Below, in pieces: positions 44,150 through 55,094 of a DNA stretch of 64,000 bases. How positions within the stretch are numbered: the first letter of the stretch is position 1; the number at the start of each line of letters is the position of its first letter. A program made the translations under genes and the position numbers. The DNA is from Cepaea nemoralis (Eukaryota > Mollusca > Gastropoda > Stylommatophora > Helicidae), in NCBI GenBank assembly GCA_014155875.1, contig JACEFZ010004117.1, positions 255,001 through 319,000 on the forward strand. Direction: 5' to 3'. The notes below the pieces were generated by a model that saw nothing but the letters and a program-made list of their open reading frames with translations, was not told where the DNA came from and searched no databases.

Positions 44150-44879
44150 AGACGATGTATCGTGTGACCTCCAGAACAAACGACGTTTTCACGAAAAATT
44201 AGTGAGTGCGTCGTAACCTGGGTTTCGCGGGCGCCTGCGATGGAAAGGGGGGGGGGGGGGGAGGTGCGTGCGTGCCTGCCTGCCTGTATGTCTGTCTGTC
44301 TGTCTGTCTGTAAATATATGTGTGCGTGCGTGTGTAATCCAGCATAATTTCTCTTGGTCTGCCTCTGCCTCTCTTCCCTGCGATCTTTCCAGTTGTCACG
44401 ATGTTCTTCAATGCCTCTATTCTCACCACATGACCAAAGAAAGCTGTTTGTCGCTTTCTTATTACTGTACATAATGTTCTAGTTTCTATAGCCTCTTTCA
44501 GGCAGTCGTTAGTAGTTACTTTGCCAGTTCTAGGAATTCGCAACGTTCGTCTCTGGAAAACATCTCTGTTGCTTCTAAGTTCTTCATAATTTGTTTATTT
44601 ACATTCCAAGATTCACAGCCGTACAGCACAACAGGTTCTATATAGCACATTAGAACTCTCTTTCTTACATTCAGTGTATAGTGACTTATTGCACAAGATA
44701 TTCCTCATTTTATTAAATGGAGCTTTTGCTTGCCCGATTCTGTTCTTAATCTCTGTTGTGCGTCTTCCAACTGATAACGTATTTAAAACTATCCACTTGG
44801 TTAAGAATTGTCCCTTCTATTTCTATTCCATATTTTCGTGTCATCTTTTTCTTTGATATCACAATTGTTACTGTTTTCT
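44150..44879 (-). pseudogene. LINE reverse transcriptase C-terminus, downstream of the copy A insertion
   Basis: The minus strand continues a LINE reverse transcriptase from the copy A target site: KKTVTIVISKKK, then a remnant of the SFKYL-type region, the VVLYGCESW motif, and finally RRQTAFFGHVVR, ALKNIVTTGKIAGKRGRGRPRE and a truncated end. Coding is broken in several places. The 3' end runs into a G-run and short CA/GT repeats near 44247-44330. The other half of the gene is at 48592-48790. Confidence 0.8.
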
Positions 44880-44992
44880 TGATATTCAATCTGCGCGGGT
44901 GCTACGGAGTTCGTGCATCGAGCGAAGCCATCCTTGAGTGAATTTTCAGCAGCGTGTGTGGTTTTCTCAGTCTGTGTTTACGTTTTTTCAAC

Positions 44993-46885
44993 ATGGCAGA
45001 ACAACGTGTGTTCTTCGTGCGGTCAGCAGTCAACATACCGAAGCGGCGTGATAGCCGCGCAGGGAGAAAGAAGCAAGGTAAGCGTGGTGGTTTGAAGCGT
45101 TTTAGACTCAAGTGTAACCGTCTAGGACTCAGGAATATCCGTATTCTATATTGGAACTGTGCCAGTGTAAAACAACGGAGCTCTATTTTAGAAACCCTAG
45201 TTTACAGGAACGACATTGTAGCACTCCAGGAGACGAGACTGGGCGATCAGCTACTACAAATTGCCGGCTTCAAATGTTTCTACAACAGACGACATCTGGG
45301 AATGGCGATTCTCGTTCGCGACAGCATGGTGGCGTCAGAGCTAGACATGTCCAGTTGGGACAGTGACGATATACAAATACAGGCGTTGAGAGTTCATTCC
45401 AGTATACCATTCGTGTTGGTTAATGTTTATGCCCGCAATGCCAGTGTGGACGCCCAGAAGTGGCAGTGCTTAAGTGGCATATTAGGCCACGAGAGAAATG
45501 TTATTTTCTGTGGTGATTTCAACGCTAAAGGCAGATCATGGGGAAACACTTCCTCCAATACACAGGGGGAGGAGCTCGAGACTGCACTGGAAACCATCGA
45601 CCTGGTTTGTATCAACAGTGGCTGTGTCACCAGGACAGCAAGCCGTCCGGGCGATGAGGACAGTGCTATTGATCTGGCGCTAGTTTCACCTTCACTCACT
45701 ACAGTGTGTAGATGGGGTGTCCTAGGACACCATGGCAGCGACCACCACCCTTGCAGCATACTGGAGGAGAAAGGCAGAACCAGGCAGCACAAGCTAAAGG
45801 TAAAGACGTTCCAGTGTGACAGTACAGGGCAAGATGTGGTGAGTAAAATAAGACGTGACAAGCGCAGAACGTTTCAGGGCAGGAAAAAAAGCTGGGAGCA
45901 GCCACCGTGGTGGAGTTTCGAGGTGGAGAAGGCTTGGGTGGATAAGCGTAGTGCTGTAAGGAGATGGCAAAATGCCAAGAAGAACAGAGCTGGTCATCCT
46001 AGTCCCTGCATGCACTTAGAAAGAGAGATGCACACAAAAGTAAGCTACTTCAAAAAACTGGTCAAGGTTGTTAAAAGCGAAAAATGGGCAGAGGTGTGTC
46101 AAAGAGTAAGCACAGACAAGTCACTGAAATTGTTCTGGCGACTACATAAAAGCATGAGTGGTGTAGTCAAGAATAAGAGCATTTCTGACTTCCAAGGTGC
46201 TGACCTCATCTGGCAGAGGACTGACGAGGACAAGGGCAAAGCCCTCTTTGAACGCTACCTTGAGCAGAGCAACCAGACAGACATGGGAGGCCGAAATCTG
46301 GCCAAGGAGGTCACCTCAGACAGATGCAAGGCCCAGAACACTTCGGATGAAGACACAGTGACAGTGAAAGAAATCAAGGCTGTGCTTCGACGATCAAAAA
46401 ACAGTGCTCCAGGTCCTGATGGCATAAGATACGACGACATAAATAGGTGTACCGACAATGAGCTAGAGAAACTAGCAGACATGTACAACAACAGTATAGG
46501 GAGTGCTAGCATCAAGGAGGAATGGTTACACAGCTATCTGATTCCCTTGCCGAAGCCTGACAAAGACCACAAAAAAATTCAGGGATATCGAATTATAACC
46601 ATGCAGAATACAATAGGCAAGCTGCTGGAGAAGGTAATTGCCAGGAAAATATCAAGCCAACTAGAGAGGCAAGGTGTTTTCCCACCCACCCTGGGTGGGT
46701 ACCGTCCAAAAAGAGAAACCTGGACCAATGCAGCAGTCTTTGCCCAGGATGTCTATGAAGGTTTCCACTCAGGCACTGAAACCGTTGCTGCAGCGATTGA
46801 TCTTGAGGACGCATACAACAGAGTACCACTAGGATTTTTTAATGTTTCAGCTTCTCGAACTAAACGTAAGTCCATTCCTCCTTAG
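44993..46885 (+). pseudogene. Copy A: AP endonuclease and N-terminal part of reverse transcriptase
   Basis: I take the ATG at 44993 as the start; the frame also extends upstream to 44954 but only with a GTG. A basic stretch (KRRDSRAGRKKQGKRGG) is followed by a complete APE-type endonuclease that nicks target DNA: NIRILYWN, LQETRL with its catalytic glutamate, NVYARN, FCGDFNAK, and GHHGSDHHP near the end. After a linker of about 150 residues, the reverse transcriptase opens with SAPGPDGI, PLPKPDKDHKKIQGYR and AAIDLEDAYNRVPL. The frame then shifts near 46835-46842, at a run of T, and the coded protein ends in unrelated residues. Copy B keeps frame at this point, so the break is specific to copy A. 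Confidence 0.9.
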
Positions 46886-47324
46886 TTGGATCGCTGCAGC
46901 CCTCTTCCAACGGAAAGTAGTTTTTAGATGTGGCAGTTGGACTTCGGAACCAACAACAATATATCCTGGCCTACCACAGGGATCACCATTATCTCCGGTA
47001 CTGTTCAACGCCTACACAGTGAGAATCACCAGTGAGCAGATCACTGGACCTGGCAGGACATTGTCATATGCCGATGATGTTTTAGTGTATCGTCAGGGTA
47101 AGGATAGAGAGGAGGTTGCTGATGAACTACTAACCGAACTCAATCGCATAAGTACTTGGTGTGATGAAGCTGGGGCAATGGTCAACCCAACAAAGGCAAC
47201 AGTGACTTGGTTCTCGTTGAATAATCATATTGTCAACACTCCAACACCAACTGTGGAAAGAACGCAGGCAATGAATTACCTGGGGATAGGTTTGATCGAA
47301 GCCTTGCTTATAATGTGCACATAG
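46842..47324 (+). pseudogene. Copy A: reverse transcriptase catalytic region
   Basis: The frame continues the polymerase after the first frameshift. It contains GLPQGSPLSPVLFNAYT and the catalytic SYADDVLVY, the palm-domain motifs that hold the metal-binding aspartates. It ends at another frameshift near 47290-47315, where copy B continues smoothly. The nominal start is only the first possible initiator after the shift, not a real gene start. Confidence 0.88.
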
Positions 47325-47767
47325 ACCAGGTGATAACAAAGGCCAAGCGGGGTTTGGCAGCGATGCGGGTGATGGCGGCAGCAAACTGTGAGCAGCGCCA
47401 TCTATGTCTTTTGTACGAGGGGCTGGTCATGTCTGTTTTGGAGTATGCAATGGCAATCCTGACTCTCAGCCATAAGCAAATAGAAAGGATGGAAAGGATA
47501 CAGAATGAAGCTATGCGCATTATTCTTGGATGTACAAGAGATACAGCATGCAGGGCGATGCGCTATCTTCTTGATTTTCCAACCATTGAAGAGAGAATAC
47601 AAGGTTGCAGGGCACGCGCCTACCTCAGAATTAACGCAAACACACAACATCCACTGCATAGTGAAATTAGGAAGGTGAAGGGCAGCAGGTTAAAAAGTGG
47701 ACGGTCGTGGATGTGTCAAGCCGAAGACATTCTTCAACAGGTGTGTTCACTTGACTTGAGGACTTAG
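47315..47767 (+). pseudogene. Copy A: reverse transcriptase thumb and linker
   Basis: This frame encodes the region after the polymerase palm, with HIDQVITKAKRGLAAMRVM, SVLEYAMAIL and RMERIQNEAMRIILGCTRDT. These are typical of the thumb and connection of I-type elements. A further frameshift with a stop near 47765 separates it from RNase H. Confidence 0.85.
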
Positions 47768-47784
47768 AACCTGGCGAGGAGTGG

Positions 47785-48549
47785 GTGCAAGTGCCAACAG
47801 ACTTCTGCACATCCTTTTCAGTTTGCATCCAACTAGATAGAAAATGCAGACAAGAAAATCCGGCTGCTGTTGAGGCTGAAGTACAAGCGTTGATTTTCGA
47901 GAATTCGCTAGACGGTGACGCGGTCATCTACACAGATGGGTCGGTCGTCCGACATGTGAGAAGCTCATGGGCCTTTACAGCTCGGGCCGGAGGGAGAATT
48001 GTGAAGGAGGACTCTGGTGCTTTCACTGAAACCACAAGTAGCCTGACCATGGAAGTCATGGCAGTAAGTAAAGCAATAACATGGCTCGAGACACAGACAT
48101 TCACTAGGGCTTGTTTCCTCAGCGACTCAATGAACATGATCAAGAGGATAGAGGAGGGGTCGATCCGAAGAGAATGGTTGCTGCCTCTGGAGCGGTCTCG
48201 ACTGGCAAAGATTAGTTTCATCTTCGTGCCAGGAAATGAGCGGGCTGACAAGCTCGCAGGTAAGGCTACTGTGGAGGGCGGACGCGCCATGGACCAGGCC
48301 GACATTCTGAATGCTCTACGAGAAGTAAGACTTGTGCGAGAACCAAGTGATGACTGTGAATCTACAACAATGGCCAGACTGCGAGAGCAGCAAATTAAAA
48401 GAGGGGTGGCCAAACAAGAACACTACGCAGGAAGCCAAAGAAGATTGATAAACCAACACAGAACTGGCGTCGTTAGCCGCTACACGTTGCGGGATTTGCT
48501 GAGGAGGGGATCCGAGCACTTATGGACTGAATGGTTCGATGTGCAATGA
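47785..48549 (+). pseudogene. Copy A: RNase H domain and C-terminus
   Basis: The frame encodes an RNase H with the four acidic residues D51 (YTDGS), E90 (TMEVMA), D114 (FLSDSMN) and D155 (GNERADKLA). The domain removes RNA from RNA-DNA hybrids during reverse transcription and is found in the I superfamily. About 90 residues follow, ending in LRRGSEHLWTEWFDVQ. The stop at 48547-48549 is followed by a very short 3' UTR and the (TAAC)n tail. This part of copy A is intact. Confidence 0.9.
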
Positions 48550-48591
48550 GGATGATCTGTCGACTAACTAACTAACTAACTGATATTCAAT

Positions 48592-48790
48592 GAGAGTCCT
48601 TTCCTTGCACTCTCCGTTACTACAACGTCCAACAATTATTGTAGATCTGTTGCATTATCCATCATCTGCATAGTGTATAAATTGTTTATATTATAACCTC
48701 CGTATAGTATTCCTGGCTTCTCTTTGATCTCTCTCATTATAACTTCGCTATAGAGACGTGTATATTTAGCGAATTAAAATTTCTAACACA
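48592..48790 (-). pseudogene. LINE reverse transcriptase palm region, upstream half of the gene split by copy A
   Basis: The minus strand reads LYSEVIMREIKEKPGILYGG, then NINNL, a YADD box visible one frame over near 48665, and VVVTESARKGLSLN up to the target duplication. With copy A and one duplication set aside, the frame runs directly into KKTVTIVISKKK at 44879. This shows that one LINE was cut in two. The broken YADD frame indicates decay. Confidence 0.82.
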
Positions 48791-48999
48791 GTGGGAAATT
48801 GCAAACAGAAACTTGTAAGGTCGACGTCCAGGCAACATTGATGAGAAGCCTACCGACGTTAAATAGTTAATTGGAAAATCCGGCACAGTACAAGGAACAT
48901 TTAAATACGTTGGAAGGAGTCTGCCTAGAGGACATGATTTTAAAAACGTAAAGAGCCTCCCAATCGTCACTCAATAAGTCATGTGGTGATATCACGTCG

Positions 49000-49160
49000 A
49001 CCGCCTTTACTTCTCATGATTTTTTCTGGTACCTGTTTTAGGCTTGGCCAACTGGGAAGCCCGGAACCATTTTTTAAAGACCACCTCGCTGGGATTGGAA
49101 TATATGACCACCCGGCCGGCAGGCGGGCTTGCTATCCACTGTGTTATCTCGGTTATAGTG
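49000..49160 (-). repeat. SINE-C copy, truncated
   Basis: On the minus strand the head has AACACAGTGGATAGCAAGC and a B-box-like TTCCAATCCC. The body ends near GGTACCAGAAAA. Confidence 0.75.
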
Positions 49161-50373
49161 GCAGTAAATTGTATACAAATGTATACCATGGTCGCACATA
49201 CTAAGTTAGAATGGTCTATATCTTTGTGTGACGCACTCCCCTGAAACGAAGAACGAAGAAGACTATTACTGTTAGCAAATCGTATAAACATACTTAGTGC
49301 GTAACATTTCAAACTAATAGTGGAAGCACAATGCCTTGGTTTGTATGTTTATTTTTTTTACAACATTCACATTATCCCCACAGCTGCTATTCGTAACAGC
49401 AAATTATGTCAGGCGAAGACGCATAGTTGTCTTGTTGCATGTGCACCCGCTATTTCTTCTTTCCCACGATGTGTTAACGATCGTAATCAGCCATGGAGAC
49501 CAGATATGAAATTGTTATTTTCTGGCAGCCTCAGCAGCCTGTCGCACTAACCTTGTAATCACATTCCAGCGGGTGAGTCGGGCTCCACACTTGTCGTTAT
49601 CTTCTCGGTTTAGTTATAGTATTTACATCCCAGACGGAAACAAAGGGACGGAGGAGGAGGAGGAGGATGAGCAGACATGAGAGACAAAGAGGGACGAAAT
49701 GTCGTTATTTAAAAAAAAAAGAAAAGAACTCTGGTAGTTTGTTATTTTGCGCCAGCGGGATATAGACTAGAAAAATCAATTACCCTTTCAGCGTGTTTCT
49801 TCTCTATTTAATTAACCTTTCTTGTCTCGTTGTTCAATGATGTTTTGTGGAAACCTGTTCATTTGATTCGGCGTATGTCTATTTGTATGCGTGTGTGACT
49901 GTGCATACCTGTGTATGTACAATTTTGTATGTAGGATTGTGTGTGTATGCAGGCACGTATGAGTGTGTGCGTGTGTAGGATTGTATATGTCCGTCCACTC
50001 GACCTCAGACCTGTCTGGTTTTTTTCTGTCAATTTTACTACTCTACCGCCTTTTTGCCTGCCTATATGTCCTTCTACCGTACTACTCTAATGCGCTTGTC
50101 TGTCTGTCTAGCTATCTGCAGAGATTCCCATCTGGCTGTATCGCATCTGCATAGCTTGTCTGTCTATTTGCCCATATGAGCGCCCCCGTGTCTGTCTAGA
50201 TTCCATGCACTTTTCACCATGTGCACTATTATTGCTTTATTTGACAGAATAGGGTATTCGATCCTAATCAAAAGCTGACTTTGCACTGTTGATTTCATTC
50301 GGTGATTTGCACTGTTGATTTCATTCGGTGACTTCCAACTCTTGATATGGTGACTTCTAACACTTGATATGAT
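49161..50373. other. Unassigned DNA
   Basis: It contains a GT-rich stretch near 49880-49990. The 21-bp tandem target (TTGATATGGTGACTTC) is near 50320-50373. No gene supported. Confidence 0.45.
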
Positions 50374-50612
50374 GGGAGTCTCTGTGGCGAGGTGGTCAAG
50401 CCGTCTGACTCGGGCTCCGAAGGTTGTTGGTTCGATTCCGGACCGCGTCCTTCGGTTCGTGAGTGCATTTTTTTCGGAGACTCCTTAGGGTCGTCGCTGG
50501 AGCTACGGAGTTCATGCTTTGTGCGACGCTTTCTGCGCTGCGGAAATAGACTGTGCCACGTGGGATAAAATCCAGGTGCATGTAGTCGACCATATCGACT
50601 TTTAAGCGACTT
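50374..50612 (+). repeat. SINE-A copy in a short tandem target
   Basis: This full-length copy lies inside a tandem of TTGATATGGTGACTTCTAAC. The flanks therefore repeat, and the exact target duplication cannot be told. Confidence 0.88.
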
Positions 50613-51212
50613 GATATGGTGACTTCTAACATTTGATATGGTGACTTCTATGACAGCCGTGAGAGGAACTTAATGTTAAAGTATTACGTATAATGCTAGC
50701 TCTGTACATGAGCTGTTCTTAATGTGAAAACAAAGAAACACAAAATTGTGTCCTTGCTGGTTGCCATATGTTCACGTTAAACGCTAAGAACTATAGGACG
50801 CGTGCTGTTTGTGATACACTACATTGACTGGTGTTGTACTGAGACCACGCCTCTCTGTGTCCTTAAAGCTAGAAAGAAGTCTTTAACCAGGAATCTCAAC
50901 CGCATACGCTCTGTCAGTCTGACTACCTCTCAGGAACACTTGCGCGAAGCCACACTTGGGAAATTCATCACACCCAAGAAACCCAGGGTTTGTACCTGAC
51001 TGATACTTATAGGTACAGCCCTCGACGAACGCACCGGTTACTACTATACGGAAGTGAGGCAATTAGCAACTTGCTGGACGTGACAATTCCTTGGGAGAGC
51101 ACAAAACCAGACCTTCATATATCGGCTTTGCATTATTGGAAACCCGTGAGTGGACTCTTCTTTGAGGGCGTGCGTCATGCATGCGGCGACCAGAAAGGAA
51201 CAGTTACCCAGC
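50613..51212. other. Unassigned DNA
   Basis: Two small frames (50802-50999 and 50990-51232) have no domain. Confidence 0.4.
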
Positions 51213-51217
51213 GGATA

Positions 51218-51808
51218 TGTCAACGTCTCTAGGGGTTTATATACGGGGTTCAGACAGCAGATGGTGCGAGTACAGATGAGGCATGAAAACATGATATAAA
51301 TCAATACGTGTTTAATATTCATGCATCGTAATATGAATAATGGTACATCTTCCTTACAGAACTCGCACAGCTCTCGCAAAAACTCTTAACTACAAAAGCA
51401 TAGCTTCTTCGTGCTTCAGCATGCACACGAACACACGGCTGATAGCGCCCACATTCATTCGCACTGAAGTCTACGCAGTCTATTTTCCTCTCAAACTCAT
51501 TCAGGCATCCTCTCTCATCCACGCCTGAGTCCCGTCTGCTGCTGCCTACTAGTCAGGTGGTCACGAGGTACTTGACCCTCATGGAGTCCGTGAAGCTCGT
51601 GCTAGTCGGGTCTGTCCTTCACTCGCCTGTTTGTACAGGCGTACTGCGTCGTCCCGTCCAAGGTGAACCTGTCCTGTCATTCAAGGGCAGCGTCCTGTCC
51701 CTACCCCTCTGTCATAAGTGTATGGATCGGTCTACTATACCCGCACTATTCCCATGTCCTATGTCGGTCCTCTGTCCTCTCCATCATGTCCCCCTTAAGA
51801 CCTTGACA
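51218..51808 (-). repeat. LTR (3' LTR on the minus strand) of the non-autonomous element
   Basis: This 591-bp copy aligns along its length with 53699-54286, with scattered substitutions and small indels. The termini are TGTCAA/TTGACA. A TATATAAA-like block lies on the minus strand near 51235-51243 and an ATTAAA near 51310. Confidence 0.88.
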
Positions 51809-51827
51809 TTCTTTCCTTCCTCCCCTC

Positions 51828-52832
51828 GTTGTGGCACTTGTACGTAACACAATGTCGTCTTAATCCAATTAGTTTGAACTAATTTGTCAAGAGCGTAAAG
51901 GGAATTAATAGGTTTGTCATGGTATTTGTGGGTAAATGGTGGTAACCGTAGGTAGTAACCTGTCTGACACACTTGGAGGCACAAGCCGGCTGATGCTATT
52001 CTTGTAGTAACATCTTGGCTAGTTGACCAAAGAGTAATACTCTCGCTAATCTTGCTATATAGGGACTATTCACACCGAAGTAACCAATGACTCACATTGT
52101 AGGAATTCATCTTCAAATACATCCTTCTGAGACATCCAAATTGATGCCACGAACAATGGGCTCTTGTTACAGAAGCTCATCAAGGGAAATCTTCCCTTGG
52201 TCCCAATAAGATTGCATTCAACCATTGTCCAAGATATGCACATTTCCCAATATAACACTTTAACTGTTGGTCGTGTATCTAAAAAATATCTCTTGTTTCT
52301 ATCTAGGAGTTACCTATGTCCCTTGTTACCCTGTTCGTGTTGACTAATCTTCCATTGACCTGCTATCATAGTGACTGCATTTTATTTGTCTTGCGGCATA
52401 TTTGAGTAATCTATTTATACGGATGCGTGTATAAATTGCAATATTCTTGTATATTCCTAGTGTGTGTTCTGCTATTCATCTAAGTGTCATTAGCTTGATT
52501 CTCACATGTCATGAATTATTGTATATTTATAATTCATGAAATTATTCTCGAGCTCTGATTCTTAGATTCATAACCTAATGGTGTTGTGTGATGGTTACAT
52601 TCAAACATTTAAAATGGCACAAATCACATGTGTAGTGTAAGACGCATACAATATGCAAGATAAAATCAATGTGCGAAAAATGGCCCAGTTAACTTTAGGA
52701 ATTTCGTGGTGCTTCATCAGTATCTCTAAGATCTCTGTCCAGGCGGAGATGCTGTCTCCTGAGCAAAAGGGTGTAACAATTCCCTGAAACTTTTTGAACT
52801 TTTGCTCTTCTTTTCTTTTTTAATTTATTAGT
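51828..52832 (-). other. Non-coding 3' part of the short LTR element
   Basis: AT-rich, no open frame. The block around 52318-52350 resembles 57645-57672 in the 3' region of the Gmr1-like element. Part of CCATTGACCTGC near 52353 also has a counterpart beyond the solo LTR (58333). Confidence 0.5.
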
Positions 52833-53147
52833 TTAAATCTGTATCTGAGAGTCGATTTCTAATTGCTTTACTTTCATTTGGGTTTCGGCCTCAATTTTCT
52901 TAACTTCTAACTCTATTTCTTTCTGTCTGGTAGCTGCTGCTAATTCTATTTCTTTTAATTTAGTAGCTTCTGCTAACTCTAACGTTTTTTTAGCTGCTTG
53001 CATTTCTTACTTTTTCTGTTCGCGTTCTATTGCTCTTTCTTCGCATTGCACATTCTCTGCATGCTTCTTTTTACTCCATTCAGCAAGTTTATCACCCGAG
53101 TAACCTAGCTTTTCCCCTAATTCAAAGCACTTTTCCAGAGTTGACAT
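52833..53147 (-). pseudogene. Gag-like N-terminal coiled-coil remnant in the non-autonomous LTR element
   Basis: From an ATG at 53147 the minus strand encodes 105 codons with one internal TAA at 53007-53009. The first 45 residues include the motif LGEKLGYSG and then W-S-KKK. After the stop, the frame is rich in E, K, A, L and Q (for example AAATRQKEIELEVKK) and would form a coiled coil. Known gag starts of some gypsy and Gmr1-like elements have the same build: a short LG-x-LG motif, a tryptophan, then a charged coiled coil. That resemblance is from memory. The piece lies about 530 bases after the probable primer site, where gag should begin. No capsid or pol sequence follows. Confidence 0.6.
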
Positions 53148-53698
53148 TTTTACAATTTTCAATAATACTATTTATACACAAAATAATTATCTCCCTTTCA
53201 AATAAATATTGTGTACAGAAGTTGATTATCTTCCTTCTAGTGTTTTGACAAAATAGTTATCGAATTTACATATCTGAAAAAGAAGAGTGGCTATTTAGTG
53301 GGATAAAAGGAAATATGGTACTACTTAGCTTGTTACAGGGGAGTTGCTCCAGCACCACTGTTGACTTCTGTACTTGAAGATCTCTGCGCTTGACAATATT
53401 TGGTATTACGTTACGTTACACACTCTGTATTGGGGAAAGAAAAACATTAGTATCGTCGTATAGTAATGTCAGTCAAATGTCGTATGTTGTAGGAGAGAAT
53501 GATGATTAGATCAGTTTGAGTGTAGAGAGTTACTTGAAATTTCTTCGTCACTATGTTTAGAAATGATCGTCGTAGTTGTGTGCTCACTAGTTTTACTTGG
53601 TAAACCCAAGAACAGTTAAAAACTCTTTTTAATGTTGGCCTGTATACCTTAACTATCCGAGGGTATCGCCAAAATGTAGCGAGCCCCCAAAAGTAGCT

Positions 53699-54286
53699 TG
53701 TCAACGTCTCTAGGGGTTTATATACAGGGTTCAGACAGGCAGATAGTGCGAGTACAGATGAGGCGTGAAAACATGATATAAATCAATACGTGTTTAATAT
53801 TCATGCATCGTAATATGAATAATGGTACATCTTCCTTACAAACTCGCACAGCTCTCGCAAAAACTCTTAACTACAAAAGCATAGCTTTTTCGTGCTTCAG
53901 CACGCACACGAACACACGGCTGATAGCGCCCACATTCACTCGCACTGAAGTCTAAGCAAATAGTCTATTCTCCTCTCAAACTCATTCAGGCATCCTGTCT
54001 CATCCACGTCTGATTCCAGACTGCTCTGCCAGTCAGGTGGTCACGAGGTACTTGACCCTCGTGGAGTCCGTGGAGGTCGTGCTAGTCGGGTCTGTCCTTC
54101 ACTCGCCTATTTGTACAGGTGTACTGCGTCGTCCCGTCCAAGGTGAACCTGTCCTGTCATTCAAGGGCAGCGTCTTTTCCCTACCCTTCTGTCATAGGCG
54201 TATGGATCGGTCTACTATACCCGCACTATTCCCATGTCCTATGTCGGTTCTCTGTCCTTTCCGTTCTCTCCCTTAAGACCTTGACA
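53699..54286 (-). repeat. LTR (5' LTR on the minus strand) of the non-autonomous element
   Basis: This is the 588-bp partner of 51218-51808, followed by the GGATA target duplication at 54287-54291. The two LTRs differ by several dozen changes at a rough visual estimate, so the insertion is not very recent. Confidence 0.88.
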
Positions 54287-54324
54287 GGATAAGACAACCA
54301 CTATTTCGTGATTCCTTATCTTTC

Positions 54325-54565
54325 GTCAGCCGGCTTCCTGGCCTAGAGATTAGCAACATTTTTCCGTAATCTCGTATACTCTCTTTAGCAGCGTGACGAC
54401 GGTGAGAATCAGCAGTGGTTCGAATTGTGTCGGTAACTTACGGGGTATGTGAGCCGGCCGCTCAGAAAGCAATGGCAAACTACTGAGCGTAGTCTTGCCA
54501 AAGAAATCAACAATTAGCTGAAAGATGCTGATGTTGACAGCGATGTCCTGTAAAAGATATGCAAA
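54325..54565 (+). repeat. SINE-B1 copy, near full length
   Basis: It begins AGCCGGCTTCCTGGCCTAGAG, contains GTGGTTCGAATTG and ends at GATATGCAAAC. Confidence 0.88.
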
Positions 54566-55094
54566 CATTTTTTTTTACCTTTCGTCATGAAGTAGCTTCC
54601 ATTGTTGTAGACACGAATTGTACAGTTCTAGCCAGTGACCTGGAAACCCCGAGGTTTACATTTCACATCTGTAAAAAAAAGTTACAGTTGCAGATGTGGT
54701 TCAGCTGTCATCCGCAATTGTCAGTTTTCTTTATAATATAAGTAATGTAAATAAATTCCTAAAGGTGGAGAGATTGAAATGATAGCGACAGAATGTATTG
54801 TTAGCTTAGTTTATAAATTAACTCCAAGAAGGCAGAAAAACAATGGAATTCACAAAGGATATCTCAAGTATCTTGCATTACACGCACTGTATCCTTGTAC
54901 GTTATCGAAATATATATCTTGTTGTGAAAATAAACCACCCTCTTAATCTGAAAATTGTGTATTCTAAGTTACACTTACATCCGCCAGCAGTGTGCAAAGT
55001 CACTGCTTAACCGCAACTATGTGGGTCCATTTCCTTTGAAATAAGCTTTCGCGCGCGCATGTGTGTGTGTTCTCTCCCCCCCCCCCCCCCCCCT
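54566..55094. other. Unassigned DNA and a poly-C run
   Basis: A C run of about 19 at 55075-55093 directly precedes a LINE fragment. Confidence 0.45.

Larger units (their letters stand above)
44891..48580 (+). mobile_element. I-type non-LTR retrotransposon, copy A, 3.69 kb with 11-bp target duplication
   Basis: The insertion is bounded by TGATATTCAAT at 44880-44890 and 48581-48591. It starts about 100 bases before the coding region, encodes endonuclease, reverse transcriptase and RNase H, and ends in (TAAC)n only about 25 bases after the stop codon. The RNase H and the simple-repeat tail without poly(A) point to the I superfamily; the clade is not assigned. There is no separate ORF1, so the family has one ORF or this copy is 5'-truncated. 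Copy A interrupts a different LINE on the minus strand, whose reading frame joins up across the duplication. Three frameshifts break the coding region. Confidence 0.9.
51218..54286 (-). mobile_element. Non-autonomous LTR retrotransposon, 3.07 kb, structurally complete
   Basis: Two direct repeats of 591 and 588 bp bound a 1.89-kb interior, and both run TGTCAACG...CTTGACA. The element is flanked by GGATA on each side (51213-51217 and 54287-54291), a 5-bp target duplication. On the minus strand a 19-base purine tract (51827-51809) lies against the LTR at the low-coordinate end. Near the other LTR, TGGGGGCTCG (53689-53680) could be a primer binding site like that for proline tRNA. The orientation is therefore minus. 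The interior has no protease, integrase or reverse transcriptase, only a broken gag-like N-terminus (53147-52833). Movement would need enzymes from another element. Confidence 0.88.

Noticed and set aside
45427..45861. 144-codon minus-strand frame in copy A
   Set aside because: It lies opposite the clearly coding endonuclease and is a shadow.
47928..48413. 161-codon minus-strand frame in copy A
   Set aside because: Shadow of RNase H on the other strand.
51832..51850. Primer binding site on the plus strand after the first LTR (TGGCACTTG)
   Set aside because: The purine tract at the same place and the gag remnant both show the element runs on the minus strand.
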